From: Lachnospiraceae bacterium
GTDB taxonomy: Bacteria; Bacillota; Clostridia; Lachnospirales; Lachnospiraceae
Assembly (NCBI GenBank): GCA_028692395.1
Contig: JAQUXP010000008.1
Span: 1 to 64,000 of the forward strand
Direction of reading: 5' to 3'
Length of the DNA stretch: 64,000 bases
Shown here: positions 45,673 through 54,516 of the stretch, piece after piece
Layout: the number at the start of each line of letters is the position of its first letter
Position numbering within the stretch: position 1 is the first letter of the stretch
Translations under genes and position numbers: made by a program
Notes under the pieces: generated by a model
What the model saw: the letters and a program-made list of their open reading frames with translations, nothing else
Database searches by the model: none
Told to the model about the DNA's origin: nothing

Positions 45673-46538
45673 TGAAGCTTGCAGACCGAGCAGGAACGAT
45701 CATAGAACAAGATACAGCCCAGGACAGGCTCCTGGCGTGGATGTATGGACATATTACCGGGCGGCTTCTGTTGAAGCCGCTTGTTTGCCCGTTTGTTTCA
45801 AAGCTGGGAGGAAAAGTGCTGGATACCCGCTTATCAGCTATGGCAGTACGGCCTTTCGTAAAAGCCAACCATATCGACCTGACACAATGTGAAAAGCAAA
45901 AATTCAATTCTTATAATGACTTTTTTACCCGCAGACTGAAAGCGGGAGCCAGACCGGTTGCCATGGAAGATGAGCTTTTGCCGTCCCCCTGTGACGGACG
46001 GTTAAGCGTCTACCAGATCAATGACAGTCTGGAATTTTCTGTCAAGCATACCCGCTATACCGTGACATCTCTGCTGAAGAATAAAAAGCTTGCCGGAGCA
46101 TACGCAGGTGGTTTCGCCTGGGTATTCCGCCTGTGTGTGGAAGATTATCATCGCTATATCTATGTGGACGATGGGGTAACCTCCAGCAATTATCACATTC
46201 CCGGTGTGTTCCATACGGTGAACCCGGTGGCAAATGACTGCTATCCTATCTACAAAGAGAACACAAGAGAATATTCTCTGCTTCACTCCGAGAACTTTGG
46301 TACGATTCTGATGATGGAGGTGGGAGCACTGATGGTAGGAAAGATCGAAAATCCCAGAGGAGCAGGAAGCGTAAAGCGAGGGCAGGAAAAGGGAAATTTT
46401 GCCTTTGGCGGTTCCACTGTCATTCTTCTGACGCAGGCAGGCAGCGTATACCCGGATCGAGATATTCTGAAAAATTCCCGGCATCATATCGAGACAAAGG
46501 TCCGCCAGGGAGAGCAGGTGGGAAGTAAAAAGGAGTGA
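45669..46538 (+). CDS. psd: Phosphatidylserine decarboxylase proenzyme
   Basis: Makes phosphatidylethanolamine from phosphatidylserine. In 289 residues the proenzyme carries VEDYHRYIYVDDG, HSENFGTILMMEVGALMVGKI, and FGGSTVILL. In the last, the GST self-cleavage site gives the pyruvoyl group and splits the chain into beta and alpha subunits. It overlaps pssA by 4 bases (ATGA), so synthase and decarboxylase are coupled. Confidence 0.95.
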   Translation: MMKLADRAGTIIEQDTAQDRLLAWMYGHITGRLLLKPLVCPFVSKLGGKVLDTRLSAMAVRPFVKANHIDLTQCEKQKFNSYNDFFTRRLKAGARPVAMEDELLPSPCDGRLSVYQINDSLEFSVKHTRYTVTSLLKNKKLAGAYAGGFAWVFRLCVEDYHRYIYVDDGVTSSNYHIPGVFHTVNPVANDCYPIYKENTREYSLLHSENFGTILMMEVGALMVGKIENPRGAGSVKRGQEKGNFAFGGSTVILLTQAGSVYPDRDILKNSRHHIETKVRQGEQVGSKKE

Positions 46539-46544
46539 TCAGGG

Positions 46545-47198
46545 ATGAATAAGAGAAATTATCAAAGAGAGCTGGACGGTGTGATTACACAGAATCAAAA
46601 AAGCGGAGTTATACCTACATTGCTGCTTCACAGCTGTTGTGCGCCCTGCAGCAGCTACGTGCTGGAGTATCTTTCCCAGTATTTTTCCATCACACTGTTT
46701 TACTATAACCCCAATATCTTCCCGGAGCAGGAATATCATAAGAGGGTGGAAGAGCAGAGACGTCTTATCCATGAGATGAAAATGCTGCATCCGGTAACAT
46801 TTCTGGAAGGCAGTTTTGATACAGAACGTTTCTATCAGATGGCAAAAGGGCTGGAACAGGAGCCGGAGGGAGGAAGGCGCTGCTTTGGCTGCTATGAGTT
46901 GAGGCTGAGGGAGGCGGCAATGGCTGCCGTACAGCTGCACATGGACTACTTTACCACCACCTTATCTATAAGTCCTTTGAAAAATGCCGAAAAGCTAAAT
47001 GAAATCGGGGAGAGACTGGCCCGTGAGTATGGAATTCCATATCTGAATTCTGACTTTAAGAAGAAGAATGGTTACAAACGTTCCATCGAGCTTTCAAGGG
47101 ACTATAACCTTTACCGTCAGAATTACTGCGGCTGTATATTTTCACGGAAGGCTACGGAGGAATTGACGGAAAAGAACGAAAATGGTATGATACTATGA
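46545..47198 (+). CDS. queH: Epoxyqueuosine reductase QueH
   Basis: The 217-residue QueH (formerly DUF208) catalyses the last step of queuosine formation in tRNA. Four cysteines in two pairs bind the Fe-S cluster: LHSCCAPCSSYV near residue 30 and RCFGCYELRL near residue 107. YYNPNIFPEQEY and SDFKKKNGYKRSIELS also match. No other queuosine gene is in the window. Confidence 0.92.
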   Translation: MNKRNYQRELDGVITQNQKSGVIPTLLLHSCCAPCSSYVLEYLSQYFSITLFYYNPNIFPEQEYHKRVEEQRRLIHEMKMLHPVTFLEGSFDTERFYQMAKGLEQEPEGGRRCFGCYELRLREAAMAAVQLHMDYFTTTLSISPLKNAEKLNEIGERLAREYGIPYLNSDFKKKNGYKRSIELSRDYNLYRQNYCGCIFSRKATEELTEKNENGMIL

Positions 47199-47228
47199 GC
47201 AAAAATTCAATCACAAAGGAGAACAGTT

Positions 47229-48608
47229 ATGGCACAGCTTTGGGGAGGAAGATTCACCAAGGAAACAGATAAACTCGTATACAATTTTAACGCTTCTATT
47301 AGTTTTGATCAGAAGTTTTATGAGCAGGATATCAGAGGCAGTATCGCTCACGTGAAGATGCTTGCAAAACAGGGCGTTATTCAGGAATCCGAGAGAGATC
47401 AGATTATCAGCGGACTGGAGAGTATCCGTGAGGACGTGAAGAATGGCACCCTTGAGATCACCAGTGAATATGAGGATATTCACAGCTTTGTGGAAGCTAA
47501 TCTGATTGACCGCATCGGTGATGCAGGGAAAAAGCTTCACACCGGAAGAAGCCGTAATGATCAGGTTGCCCTTGATATGAAGCTTTATATCCGCGATGAG
47601 GTCAAAGAGATCGATGGTCTGGTGAAGGAACTTCTCAAAGCGATCGAGAAAATTATGGAGGAGAACCTTCATACTTATATGCCGGGATTTACGCATTTAC
47701 AGAAAGCACAGCCTATTACTCTGGCCCATCACATGGGAGCCTACTTTGAGATGTTTCGAAGAGACAGGGGACGGCTGTATGATATCTATGAGCGTATGAA
47801 TTACTGTCCTCTTGGATCAGGAGCTCTGGCAGGTACCACCTATCCTCTGGACCGTGTCTATACAGCCAAACTTCTGGACTTCTACGGACCAACCATGAAC
47901 AGCATGGATTCCGTGGCAGACAGAGATTATCTGATTGAGCTTTTATCTGCAATGTCCACAATTATGATGCATCTGAGCCGCTTCTCGGAAGAGATCATCA
48001 TCTGGAATACCAATGAATATCGTTTTGTGGAGATTGATGATGCTTACAGTACAGGAAGTTCCATCATGCCCCAGAAGAAGAATCCGGATATCGCAGAGCT
48101 GGTTCGGGGAAAGACGGGACGTGTTTACGCTGCACTGACATCTATTCTGACTACCATGAAGGGACTGCCGCTGGCTTATAACAAGGATATGCAGGAGGAT
48201 AAGGAGCTTTCCTTCGACGCAATTGATACTGTGAAGGGCTGTCTTGCTTTATTTACCGGTATGATTTCTACGATGAAGTTCCGCAAGGATGTCATGGAGG
48301 CTTCCGCAAAGAATGGCTTTACCAATGCCACTGATGCAGCGGATTATCTGGTTGGAAAAGGAGTTCCCTTCCGGGATGCTCACGGCATCGTAGGTCAGCT
48401 TGTCTTATACTGTATCGATCAGAACATTTCTCTGGATGAGATGTCTCTGGAGGCATATCAGAAGATCAGTCCCGTATTTGACCAGGATATCTATGAGGCC
48501 ATCAGTATGAAGACCTGCGTGGAGAAGCGTACGACCATAGGAGCACCGGGGCCGGAGGCTATGGAGCATGTGATTGCATTTAACCAGGAATACTTGAAAA
48601 ATAAGTAA
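47229..48608 (+). CDS. argH: Argininosuccinate lyase
   Basis: Last step of arginine synthesis, cleaving argininosuccinate to arginine and fumarate. Full length, 459 residues, beginning AQLWGGRFTKETDKLV. The fumarase-superfamily motif GSSIMPQKKNPDIAELVRGK holds the catalytic Ser loop, and THLQKAQPITLAHH the catalytic His. argG is not adjacent. AAAGGAG lies before the ATG. Confidence 0.97.
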   Translation: MAQLWGGRFTKETDKLVYNFNASISFDQKFYEQDIRGSIAHVKMLAKQGVIQESERDQIISGLESIREDVKNGTLEITSEYEDIHSFVEANLIDRIGDAGKKLHTGRSRNDQVALDMKLYIRDEVKEIDGLVKELLKAIEKIMEENLHTYMPGFTHLQKAQPITLAHHMGAYFEMFRRDRGRLYDIYERMNYCPLGSGALAGTTYPLDRVYTAKLLDFYGPTMNSMDSVADRDYLIELLSAMSTIMMHLSRFSEEIIIWNTNEYRFVEIDDAYSTGSSIMPQKKNPDIAELVRGKTGRVYAALTSILTTMKGLPLAYNKDMQEDKELSFDAIDTVKGCLALFTGMISTMKFRKDVMEASAKNGFTNATDAADYLVGKGVPFRDAHGIVGQLVLYCIDQNISLDEMSLEAYQKISPVFDQDIYEAISMKTCVEKRTTIGAPGPEAMEHVIAFNQEYLKNK

Positions 48609-48654
48609 CTTATGCTCCTATATTAATAAAATTCAAAAAATATTCAAAAAGTTA

Positions 48655-48683
48655 TTGATTTTTAAAGCATACTGGTATATTAT
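48655..48683 (+). promoter_or_regulatory. Promoter of asd
   Basis: TTGATT (48655-48660) and TATTAT (48678-48683), 17-bp spacing, about 100 bases before asd. Confidence 0.5.
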
Positions 48684-48781
48684 TATCTGCATGACGCACA
48701 AATGTACGTGGTACAAAAACAAAACACAAAAGATGTGCGGGAAGGCCGGTATATATCAGCCTTTTGATGAGGAGAGAAAAG

Positions 48782-49867
48782 ATGGAAAACAAGTTAAGAG
48801 TAGGAATTCTTGGTGCAACTGGTATGGTTGGACAGCGTTTTATCTCACTGCTGGAAAATCACCCATGGTTTGAGGTTGTAACACTGGCAGCCAGCCCACG
48901 AAGTGCAGGGAAAACATATGAAGAAGCAGTAGGCGGAAGATGGAAGATGGATACTCCCATGCCGGAGGCTGTGAAAAAACTGGTTGTTATGAATGTCAAT
49001 GATGTGGAAAATGTTGCAGCAACGGTTGATTTTGTATTTTCAGCTGTAGATATGACAAAAGATGAGATCAAGAAGATCGAAGAAGAATATGCCAAAACAG
49101 AGACACCTGTTGTGTCTAACAACAGTGCTCACAGATGGACACCGGATGTGCCGATGGTTGTTCCGGAGATCAACCCACAGCATTTTGATGTGATCGAATT
49201 TCAGAAAAAACGTCTGGGAACTACAAAAGGATTTATCGCTGTAAAGCCAAACTGTTCGATTCAAAGCTACGCTCCGGTGCTTACCGCATGGAGAGAGTTT
49301 GAGCCTTATGAGGTTGTAGTAACAACCTATCAGGCGATCTCCGGTGCAGGAAAAACCTTCAAAGAGTGGCCGGAGATGATGGGTAACATTATCCCATACA
49401 TCGGCGGAGAAGAAGAAAAATCCGAGCAGGAACCCCTTCGCCTCTGGGGAAAGATCGAAGATGGCGTTATCGTAAAAGCACAGGAGCCAAAGATCACAAG
49501 TCAGTGTATCCGTGTTCCGGTCCTGAACGGACATACAGCAGCAGTATTCGTAAAGTTCAGAAAACAGCCTACCAAAGAGCAGCTGATTGAAAAACTTGTA
49601 AACTTTAAAGGTCTTCCCCAGGAGCTTGCACTTCCAAGTGCACCGAAGCAGTTTATCCAGTATATGGAAGAAGACAATCGTCCTCAGGTAACGATGGATG
49701 TGAATTATGAAAATGGTATGGGTATCTCTATCGGACGTCTTCGTGAGGATACCGTATATGACTGGAAGTTTGTAGGACTTTCTCATAACACAGTCCGTGG
49801 AGCAGCAGGTGGAGCAGTACTTTGTGCTGAGACACTGAAAGCAAAAGGATTTATCACTGCCAAATAG
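48782..49867 (+). CDS. asd: Aspartate-semialdehyde dehydrogenase
   Basis: Second step of the aspartate pathway to lysine, threonine and methionine. About 361 residues. NADP-binding GILGATGMVGQRF at the start, active-site Cys in KPNCSIQSYAP, then AISGAGKTFKEWPEM and the C-terminal GRLREDTVYDWKFVGLSHNTVRGAAGG. The length and active-site context fit the fungal/archaeal-type Asd subfamily. ATG 48782 follows GAGGAGA; upstream TTG and ATG codons overlap that site. Confidence 0.95.
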   Translation: MENKLRVGILGATGMVGQRFISLLENHPWFEVVTLAASPRSAGKTYEEAVGGRWKMDTPMPEAVKKLVVMNVNDVENVAATVDFVFSAVDMTKDEIKKIEEEYAKTETPVVSNNSAHRWTPDVPMVVPEINPQHFDVIEFQKKRLGTTKGFIAVKPNCSIQSYAPVLTAWREFEPYEVVVTTYQAISGAGKTFKEWPEMMGNIIPYIGGEEEKSEQEPLRLWGKIEDGVIVKAQEPKITSQCIRVPVLNGHTAAVFVKFRKQPTKEQLIEKLVNFKGLPQELALPSAPKQFIQYMEEDNRPQVTMDVNYENGMGISIGRLREDTVYDWKFVGLSHNTVRGAAGGAVLCAETLKAKGFITAK

Positions 49868-49870
49868 TGG

Positions 49871-49926
49871 AAAAAGGCGCTGCCGCACTATGGGACCTCA
49901 GGACAGAAGCCTGCTGACAGACACTG
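49871..49926 (+). repeat. Left arm of a long inverted repeat after asd
   Basis: About 53 bases starting AAAAAGGCGCTGCCGCAC are the near-perfect reverse complement of 50071-50123, with one mismatch near the inner end. Pairing continues more loosely inward to hairpin copy C. This fills most of the roughly 390-base gap between asd and the next gene. Confidence 0.85.
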
Positions 49927-49949
49927 TTTCAAAGTCCAAGAGCATACAG

Positions 49950-50048
49950 AAAAAGAATAGATTTTGCTAAATACATAAGGAAGCAGCACAAACTCGTTTC
50001 ACTCAAACAGTGTGCTGCTTCCTTATAACGCAAATTCTATTTTTTTTT
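49950..50048. terminator. Bidirectional terminator-like hairpin, family copy C
   Basis: Same layout as copies A and B. An A-rich start, then AATAGATTTTGC against GCAAATTCTATT. The inner stem is ATAAGGAAGCAGCACA with TGTGCTGCTTCCTTAT, around the TAAATAC/AAC internal loop. The 20-base tip (AACTCG to CTCAAACAG) is shared with copy B. Outer and inner stem bases differ from A and B but still pair. It lies inside the longer inverted repeat. Confidence 0.8.
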
Positions 50049-50070
50049 ATGCTTAGGACTTTTGCAAATG

Positions 50071-50123
50071 TGTCTGGCAGCAGGCTTCTGTCCTGAGGTC
50101 CCATAGTGCGGCAGCGCCTTTTT
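50071..50123 (+). repeat. Right arm of the long inverted repeat after asd
   Basis: Reverse complement of the left arm, ending GTGCGGCAGCGCCTTTTT. Together the arms could fold a roughly 250-base single transcript region into one rod with copy C at its core. Confidence 0.85.
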
Positions 50124-50178
50124 CTGGCCAAACGGAAGGTGGATGGGGAAAATGAAAAGAAATGTATTTGCTTGGATG

Positions 50179-50207
50179 TTGCAGTTTTAAAGCATAAATG
50201 GTATAAT
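50179..50207 (+). promoter_or_regulatory. Promoter of the formate/nitrite transporter gene
   Basis: TTGCAG (50179-50184) and TATAAT (50202-50207), 17-bp spacing, 50 bases before the ATG. Confidence 0.55.
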
Positions 50208-50256
50208 GGAAAAATAGTGAGCGGAAACACTATTTGCATAAAAAGGGGGAATTTTT

Positions 50257-51012
50257 ATGCCGTACGATGATGTACAAAAGTTTTACAATGCCGCAAAGGC
50301 AAAGGCAGCACTACTGAAGGAGAATCCGGGGCGTTATTTTATCCGATCTATTGTAGCTGGCTTTTTTATTGCGGTGGCTATGATTTACTGCAATGTTCTT
50401 GGTAATGTATTCAAGGATTCAGATCCTGCATGGGGCAAGATGCTTGGTGCTATCGGATTTTCTATTGCAGTACTTCTGATTGTGTTTATCGGAAGCGAAC
50501 TTTTCACCGGCAACAACCTGATGATGGCTTTTGGCGGATATGGAAAAGCAGTTACCTGGGGACAGGTGGCGAAGGTATGGGTGGTAAGCTATATCGGAAA
50601 CTTTGTGGGATGTTTTATCTTTTCGGGTATCTTTGTTCTTGCAGGAGCAAGTGGAACAAAAGATTATTTTGCTGGCTTTATTGATGCAAAGCTTGCAATT
50701 CCCATGGATCAGATGTTCTTCCGTGCGGTTCTCTGTAATTTCTTTGTCTGTCTGGCAGTTGCATGCGGAACAAAGTGCAAAGAGGAAGCATCAAAGTTTT
50801 TTATGATCGTGATATGTATATCCGGATTTGTTGTTGCCGGTTTTGAACATTGTATTGCGAACATGGCAATTTTCACAACAGCATTTTTCCTTGTACCAGG
50901 GTTATCCATCGGTGCAATGTTGAAAAGTATGCTGATCGTAACTATTGGAAATATTATAGGCGGAGCAGTGCTGCTTGCATTACCGCTTCAGAAAATGAGT
51001 GCAGATAAATAA
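50257..51012 (+). CDS. Formate/nitrite transporter (FNT family)
   Basis: The 251-residue pentameric channel protein has six expected helices. Family marks include GAIGFSIAVLLIVFIGSELFTGNNLMM and GFEHCIANM, with the pore loop before NLMM. FNT members carry formate, nitrite or hydrosulfide; which one is not visible. Formate is likely in a fermenting anaerobe. It starts with GGGGG-rich ribosome binding sequence and overlaps the topoisomerase gene by one base. Confidence 0.93.
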   Translation: MPYDDVQKFYNAAKAKAALLKENPGRYFIRSIVAGFFIAVAMIYCNVLGNVFKDSDPAWGKMLGAIGFSIAVLLIVFIGSELFTGNNLMMAFGGYGKAVTWGQVAKVWVVSYIGNFVGCFIFSGIFVLAGASGTKDYFAGFIDAKLAIPMDQMFFRAVLCNFFVCLAVACGTKCKEEASKFFMIVICISGFVVAGFEHCIANMAIFTTAFFLVPGLSIGAMLKSMLIVTIGNIIGGAVLLALPLQKMSADK

Positions 51013-53033
51013 TGTCAAAATCCTTATACATAGCTGAAAAGCCAAGCGTGGCACAGGAGTTCGCCAAGGCTTTGCATGAGAATATGGGAAGGCGAGACGG
51101 ATATGTTGAGTCTGATAATTCGGTAGTGACCTGGTGCGTTGGTCATCTGGTCACTATGAGTTACCCAGAAAAATATGATATGAAATACAAAAGGTGGAGT
51201 TTAGATACCCTGCCTTTTTTGCCGAATGAGTTTAAATACGAGATTATTCCTTCTGTCAAAAAGCAGTTTGATATTGTAAGCGGATTGCTGAATCGGGAAG
51301 ATGTGGATACAATTTATGTGTGTACAGACTCCGGACGGGAAGGTGAATATATATACCGGCTTGTGGAAATGATGGCAGGCGTGAAAGGTAAGAACAGAAA
51401 GCGAGTCTGGATCGATTCCCAGACGGAAGAAGAGATACTCAGAGGAATCCGGGAGGCAAAGGACTTAAGTGAATATGACAATTTGTCAGATTCTGCGTAT
51501 CTGCGTGCCAAGGAAGACTATCTGATGGGGATTAATTTTTCAAGGGTGCTTTCTCTAAAATACAGTAATGTGGTTTCTAATTATCTTGGGGGAAAATACC
51601 AGGCGATTGCAGTGGGAAGAGTAATGACCTGTGTTCTTGGTATGGTAGTTCGAAGAGAGCGGGAGATCCGTGCTTTTGTAAAGACACCGTTTTATCGTGT
51701 TCTTGCTGGAATTGATGTTGCAGGAGAATCCTTTGATGGGGAATGGCGTGCCGTGAAAGGCAGTCGCTATTTTGAGTCCCCACTGCTCTATAAGGAAAAT
51801 GGATTTAAAGAGGAAAAGGATGCAAAGCAGCTGATTGAAGAATTATCGGTAAAGCAGCCGCTGGAGGCTCTGGTTGATAAAATCGAGAAGAAAAAGGAGA
51901 ATAAGAACGCTCCGCTTCTCTACAATCTGGCTGAGCTGCAGAACGACTGCTCCAGGATGTTTAAGATCAGTCCGGATCAGACGCTTCAGATTGTCCAGGA
52001 ATTATATGAGAAAAAGCTTGTGACCTATCCACGTACCGATGCCAGGGTTCTGTCCACCGCAGTGGCAAAGGAAATATCAAAGAATTTAAGCGGCCTGAAG
52101 TCTTATGCCCACGGGGCACCTTATGTGCAGGAGATCTTTGAGATGGGAAGCTATAAGGGAATAGAAAAGACCCGTTATACCAATGACAAACAGATCACAG
52201 ACCATTACGCCATCATTCCTACGGGACAGGGACTTCAAAACCTCCGGAACCTGTCAGAGGTTTCTTCCAGGGTATATGAGGTGATTGTCCGTCGGTTCTT
52301 AAGTATCTTTTATCCGGCAGCTGTCTATACAAAGGTGGCTCTGACACTGATCAGAGATGGAGAGCGATTCTTCTCCAATTTCAAGGTACTTTCGGAGCCT
52401 GGATATCTGAAGGTGACCGGATATTCCTTTACAAAGAAAAAAGAGGAGTTGGACGGAAAAGAGGAAGAGACTGCCTGCGATGATAATCTTCTGGAGGCTC
52501 TTTCCCGGCTTAAAAAGGGGGCAGTGCTTCCTGTTCGGGAATTTCAGATCAAGGAGGGAGAAACTTCCCCACCGAAGCGTTATACTTCCGGTTCCATGAT
52601 TCTTGCCATGGAAAATGCAGGGCAGCTGATCGAAGATGAAGAGCTGCGTGCCCAGATCAAGGGAAGCGGTATCGGAACCAGTGCCACCAGAGCAGAAATC
52701 CTGAAAAAGCTGGTATCCATCAAATATCTGCAGCTGAATAAGAAAACGCAGGTGATTACACCGGCATTACTGGGAGAGATGGTTTTTGACGTTGTAAATG
52801 CATCAATTCGCTCTCTTTTGAATCCGGAGCTTACTGCAAGCTGGGAAAAAGGACTGAATTATGTTGCAGAAGGAAGTATCTCTTCCGAGGAATATATGAA
52901 CAAGCTAAATCATTTTGTAACCCGCCACACGGGAAGTGTTGTGGGACTTCAGAATCAGACCGTGCTGCGAAGATGCTTTGACGCAGCATCCGTATACTAC
53001 AAATCAGTATCAAGAGGAGGAAAGAAAAAATGA
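51012..53033 (+). CDS. topB: DNA topoisomerase III
   Basis: Type IA topoisomerase, 673 residues. Toprim domain with LYIAEKPSVAQEF and TDSGREGEYIYRL. The active-site Tyr (about residue 339) is in LVTYPRTDARVLS. The C-terminal part has SGSMILAMENAG and GIGTSATRAEIL. It lacks zinc-finger repeats at the C-terminus, as is usual for TopB. ATG overlaps the previous stop. It might decatenate during replication or recombination; no plasmid or conjugation genes are near, so a chromosomal role is likely. Confidence 0.94.
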   Translation: MSKSLYIAEKPSVAQEFAKALHENMGRRDGYVESDNSVVTWCVGHLVTMSYPEKYDMKYKRWSLDTLPFLPNEFKYEIIPSVKKQFDIVSGLLNREDVDTIYVCTDSGREGEYIYRLVEMMAGVKGKNRKRVWIDSQTEEEILRGIREAKDLSEYDNLSDSAYLRAKEDYLMGINFSRVLSLKYSNVVSNYLGGKYQAIAVGRVMTCVLGMVVRREREIRAFVKTPFYRVLAGIDVAGESFDGEWRAVKGSRYFESPLLYKENGFKEEKDAKQLIEELSVKQPLEALVDKIEKKKENKNAPLLYNLAELQNDCSRMFKISPDQTLQIVQELYEKKLVTYPRTDARVLSTAVAKEISKNLSGLKSYAHGAPYVQEIFEMGSYKGIEKTRYTNDKQITDHYAIIPTGQGLQNLRNLSEVSSRVYEVIVRRFLSIFYPAAVYTKVALTLIRDGERFFSNFKVLSEPGYLKVTGYSFTKKKEELDGKEEETACDDNLLEALSRLKKGAVLPVREFQIKEGETSPPKRYTSGSMILAMENAGQLIEDEELRAQIKGSGIGTSATRAEILKKLVSIKYLQLNKKTQVITPALLGEMVFDVVNASIRSLLNPELTASWEKGLNYVAEGSISSEEYMNKLNHFVTRHTGSVVGLQNQTVLRRCFDAASVYYKSVSRGGKKK

Positions 53034-53701
53034 AAAATATAACAATTGCAGAGCTTTATACCCTGGAGGAAACAATTGCAGCAGAGGTTTTTGAAGGAAA
53101 GACTTATCCATGGGAGGTGCTTCCACTGATCCATGATTTTATTCTGAAGCTGGGAGAGACGCTTTCGCCGGAGGAATATGAGAAGAAGGGTGAGAATATC
53201 TGGATTGCGAAGGACGCAGTCATTGCGCCAACTGCTTCTATCACAGGACCTTGTATCATCGGAAAAGGAGCTGAGATCCGCCAGTGTGCATTTATCCGGG
53301 GAAATGCTATCGTGGGAGAGGGTGCAGTGGTTGGTAATTCTACAGAACTTAAGAATGTTATCCTGTTCAACAAGGTTCAGGTTCCCCATTATAATTATGT
53401 GGGAGATTCAATCCTTGGATTCAAATCTCATATGGGTGCAGGAAGTATTACATCCAATGTCAAATCAGATAAAAAGCTTGTGATGGTAAAGGGCGAGGGA
53501 GAAACGCTTGAGACGGGACTTAAGAAGTTTGGCGCCATGCTGGGTGACCATGTGGAGGTTGGCTGCGGCAGTGTGTTGAATCCGGGAACTGTCATCGGAT
53601 CAAACTGCAATATCTATCCCCTGTCCTCTGTACGGGGAGTGATTCCTGCAAATCATATCTTTAAGGATGCAGCACATATTGTAGAAAAACAGGAACAGTG
53701 A
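53030..53701 (+). CDS. Left-handed beta-helix acyltransferase-like protein
   Basis: The 223-residue protein has hexapeptide repeats (about 65-200) of the form IAPTAS, ITGPCI, IGKGAE, IVGEGAVVGNST and VGCGSVLNPGTVIG. These coil into a left-handed beta-helix, as in GlmU and related transferases. It has no nucleotidyltransferase domain. It resembles proteins annotated as UDP-N-acetylglucosamine pyrophosphorylase-like in Firmicutes, but lacks what that activity needs, so substrate is unknown. It overlaps topB by 4 bases. Confidence 0.8.
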   Translation: MKNITIAELYTLEETIAAEVFEGKTYPWEVLPLIHDFILKLGETLSPEEYEKKGENIWIAKDAVIAPTASITGPCIIGKGAEIRQCAFIRGNAIVGEGAVVGNSTELKNVILFNKVQVPHYNYVGDSILGFKSHMGAGSITSNVKSDKKLVMVKGEGETLETGLKKFGAMLGDHVEVGCGSVLNPGTVIGSNCNIYPLSSVRGVIPANHIFKDAAHIVEKQEQ

Positions 53702-53726
53702 AATAAAGATTGACAGAAACAGTAGA

Positions 53727-53775
53727 ATACCGTATTATTGTATTAGATTAACAATACAATAATACGGTATTTTTA
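53727..53775. terminator. Long hairpin terminator before the ABC exporter genes
   Basis: ATACCGTATTATTGTAT (53727-53743) and its exact complement (53754-53770), a perfect 17-bp stem with a 10-base loop, then TTTTTAAA. The next ribosome binding site begins immediately after, so it also lies in the leader of the ABC operon if that is read through. Confidence 0.75.
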
Positions 53776-53787
53776 AAGGGAGGTACT

Positions 53788-54516
53788 ATGCTGGAAATTC
53801 AACATCTTACAAAACGCTATGGGAAAAACACTGCGGTAGATGATGTGTCATTTACTGTGGAAACTGGTCGGGTAGGCATCCTTTTGGGGCCCAATGGAGC
53901 CGGAAAGTCTACGGTAATTAAAAGCATAGCCGGACTTTTGAGATATGAGGGCGGAATCGGAATTGAGGGAATGCCTGCTAAAAGTATGGAGGCAAAGAGA
54001 GTGTTTGGCTATGTACCTGAGATTCCGGCACTTTTTCAGAATCTGAATGTATGGGAACACATGGAGTACATACGAAGGGCCTATAATCTGGATATATCAG
54101 ATGAGGAGATTCACAGTGTACTGCGTCGTTTTGAATTGGACGATAAGCTGGACAAGCTGGGGAATGAATTGTCAAAGGGCATGATGCAGAAGGTAAGTAT
54201 TTGCTGCGCACTGATCATCAAACCCAGGGTACTGATGCTGGATGAGCCAATGGTCGGTCTGGATCCGAAGGCAATTAAGGAGCTGAAGGAAGTCATACTG
54301 TTTCTGCGGAAGCAGGGAATTACAATTTTGATCAGTACCCATATGCTGGAGATGGTGCAGGAGCTGTGGGACGATGTGTTTATGATGCAGAAGGGTCATA
54401 TCATAGCTTCTTATCGAAAAGAGGATGTGGGAGATCAGAATCTGGATGATCTTTTCTTTGCAGTGACGGAGGGAGGAGAGGATTCCGGACAGGAAGAAGG
54501 TGAGAAACATGAATAG
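53788..54516 (+). CDS. ABC transporter ATPase (exporter type)
   Basis: 242 residues. Walker A LLGPNGAGKST, signature LSKGMMQKVSI, Walker B VLMLDEPMVGLD, H-loop STHMLEMV. The order and the adjacent large membrane gene fit an ABC-2-type exporter. GGGAGG precedes the ATG. Overlaps the membrane component by 8 bases. Confidence 0.9.
   Translation: MLEIQHLTKRYGKNTAVDDVSFTVETGRVGILLGPNGAGKSTVIKSIAGLLRYEGGIGIEGMPAKSMEAKRVFGYVPEIPALFQNLNVWEHMEYIRRAYNLDISDEEIHSVLRRFELDDKLDKLGNELSKGMMQKVSICCALIIKPRVLMLDEPMVGLDPKAIKELKEVILFLRKQGITILISTHMLEMVQELWDDVFMMQKGHIIASYRKEDVGDQNLDDLFFAVTEGGEDSGQEEGEKHE

Noticed and set aside
48655-48873. 72-residue frame before asd
   Set aside because: It covers the promoter of asd and runs into asd in another frame.
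53727-53775. Fourth member of the terminator-like hairpin family
   Set aside because: The perfect 17-bp stem lacks the TTTTGCTAAA/CTTATAACGC internal loop and shares no sequence with copies A to C.
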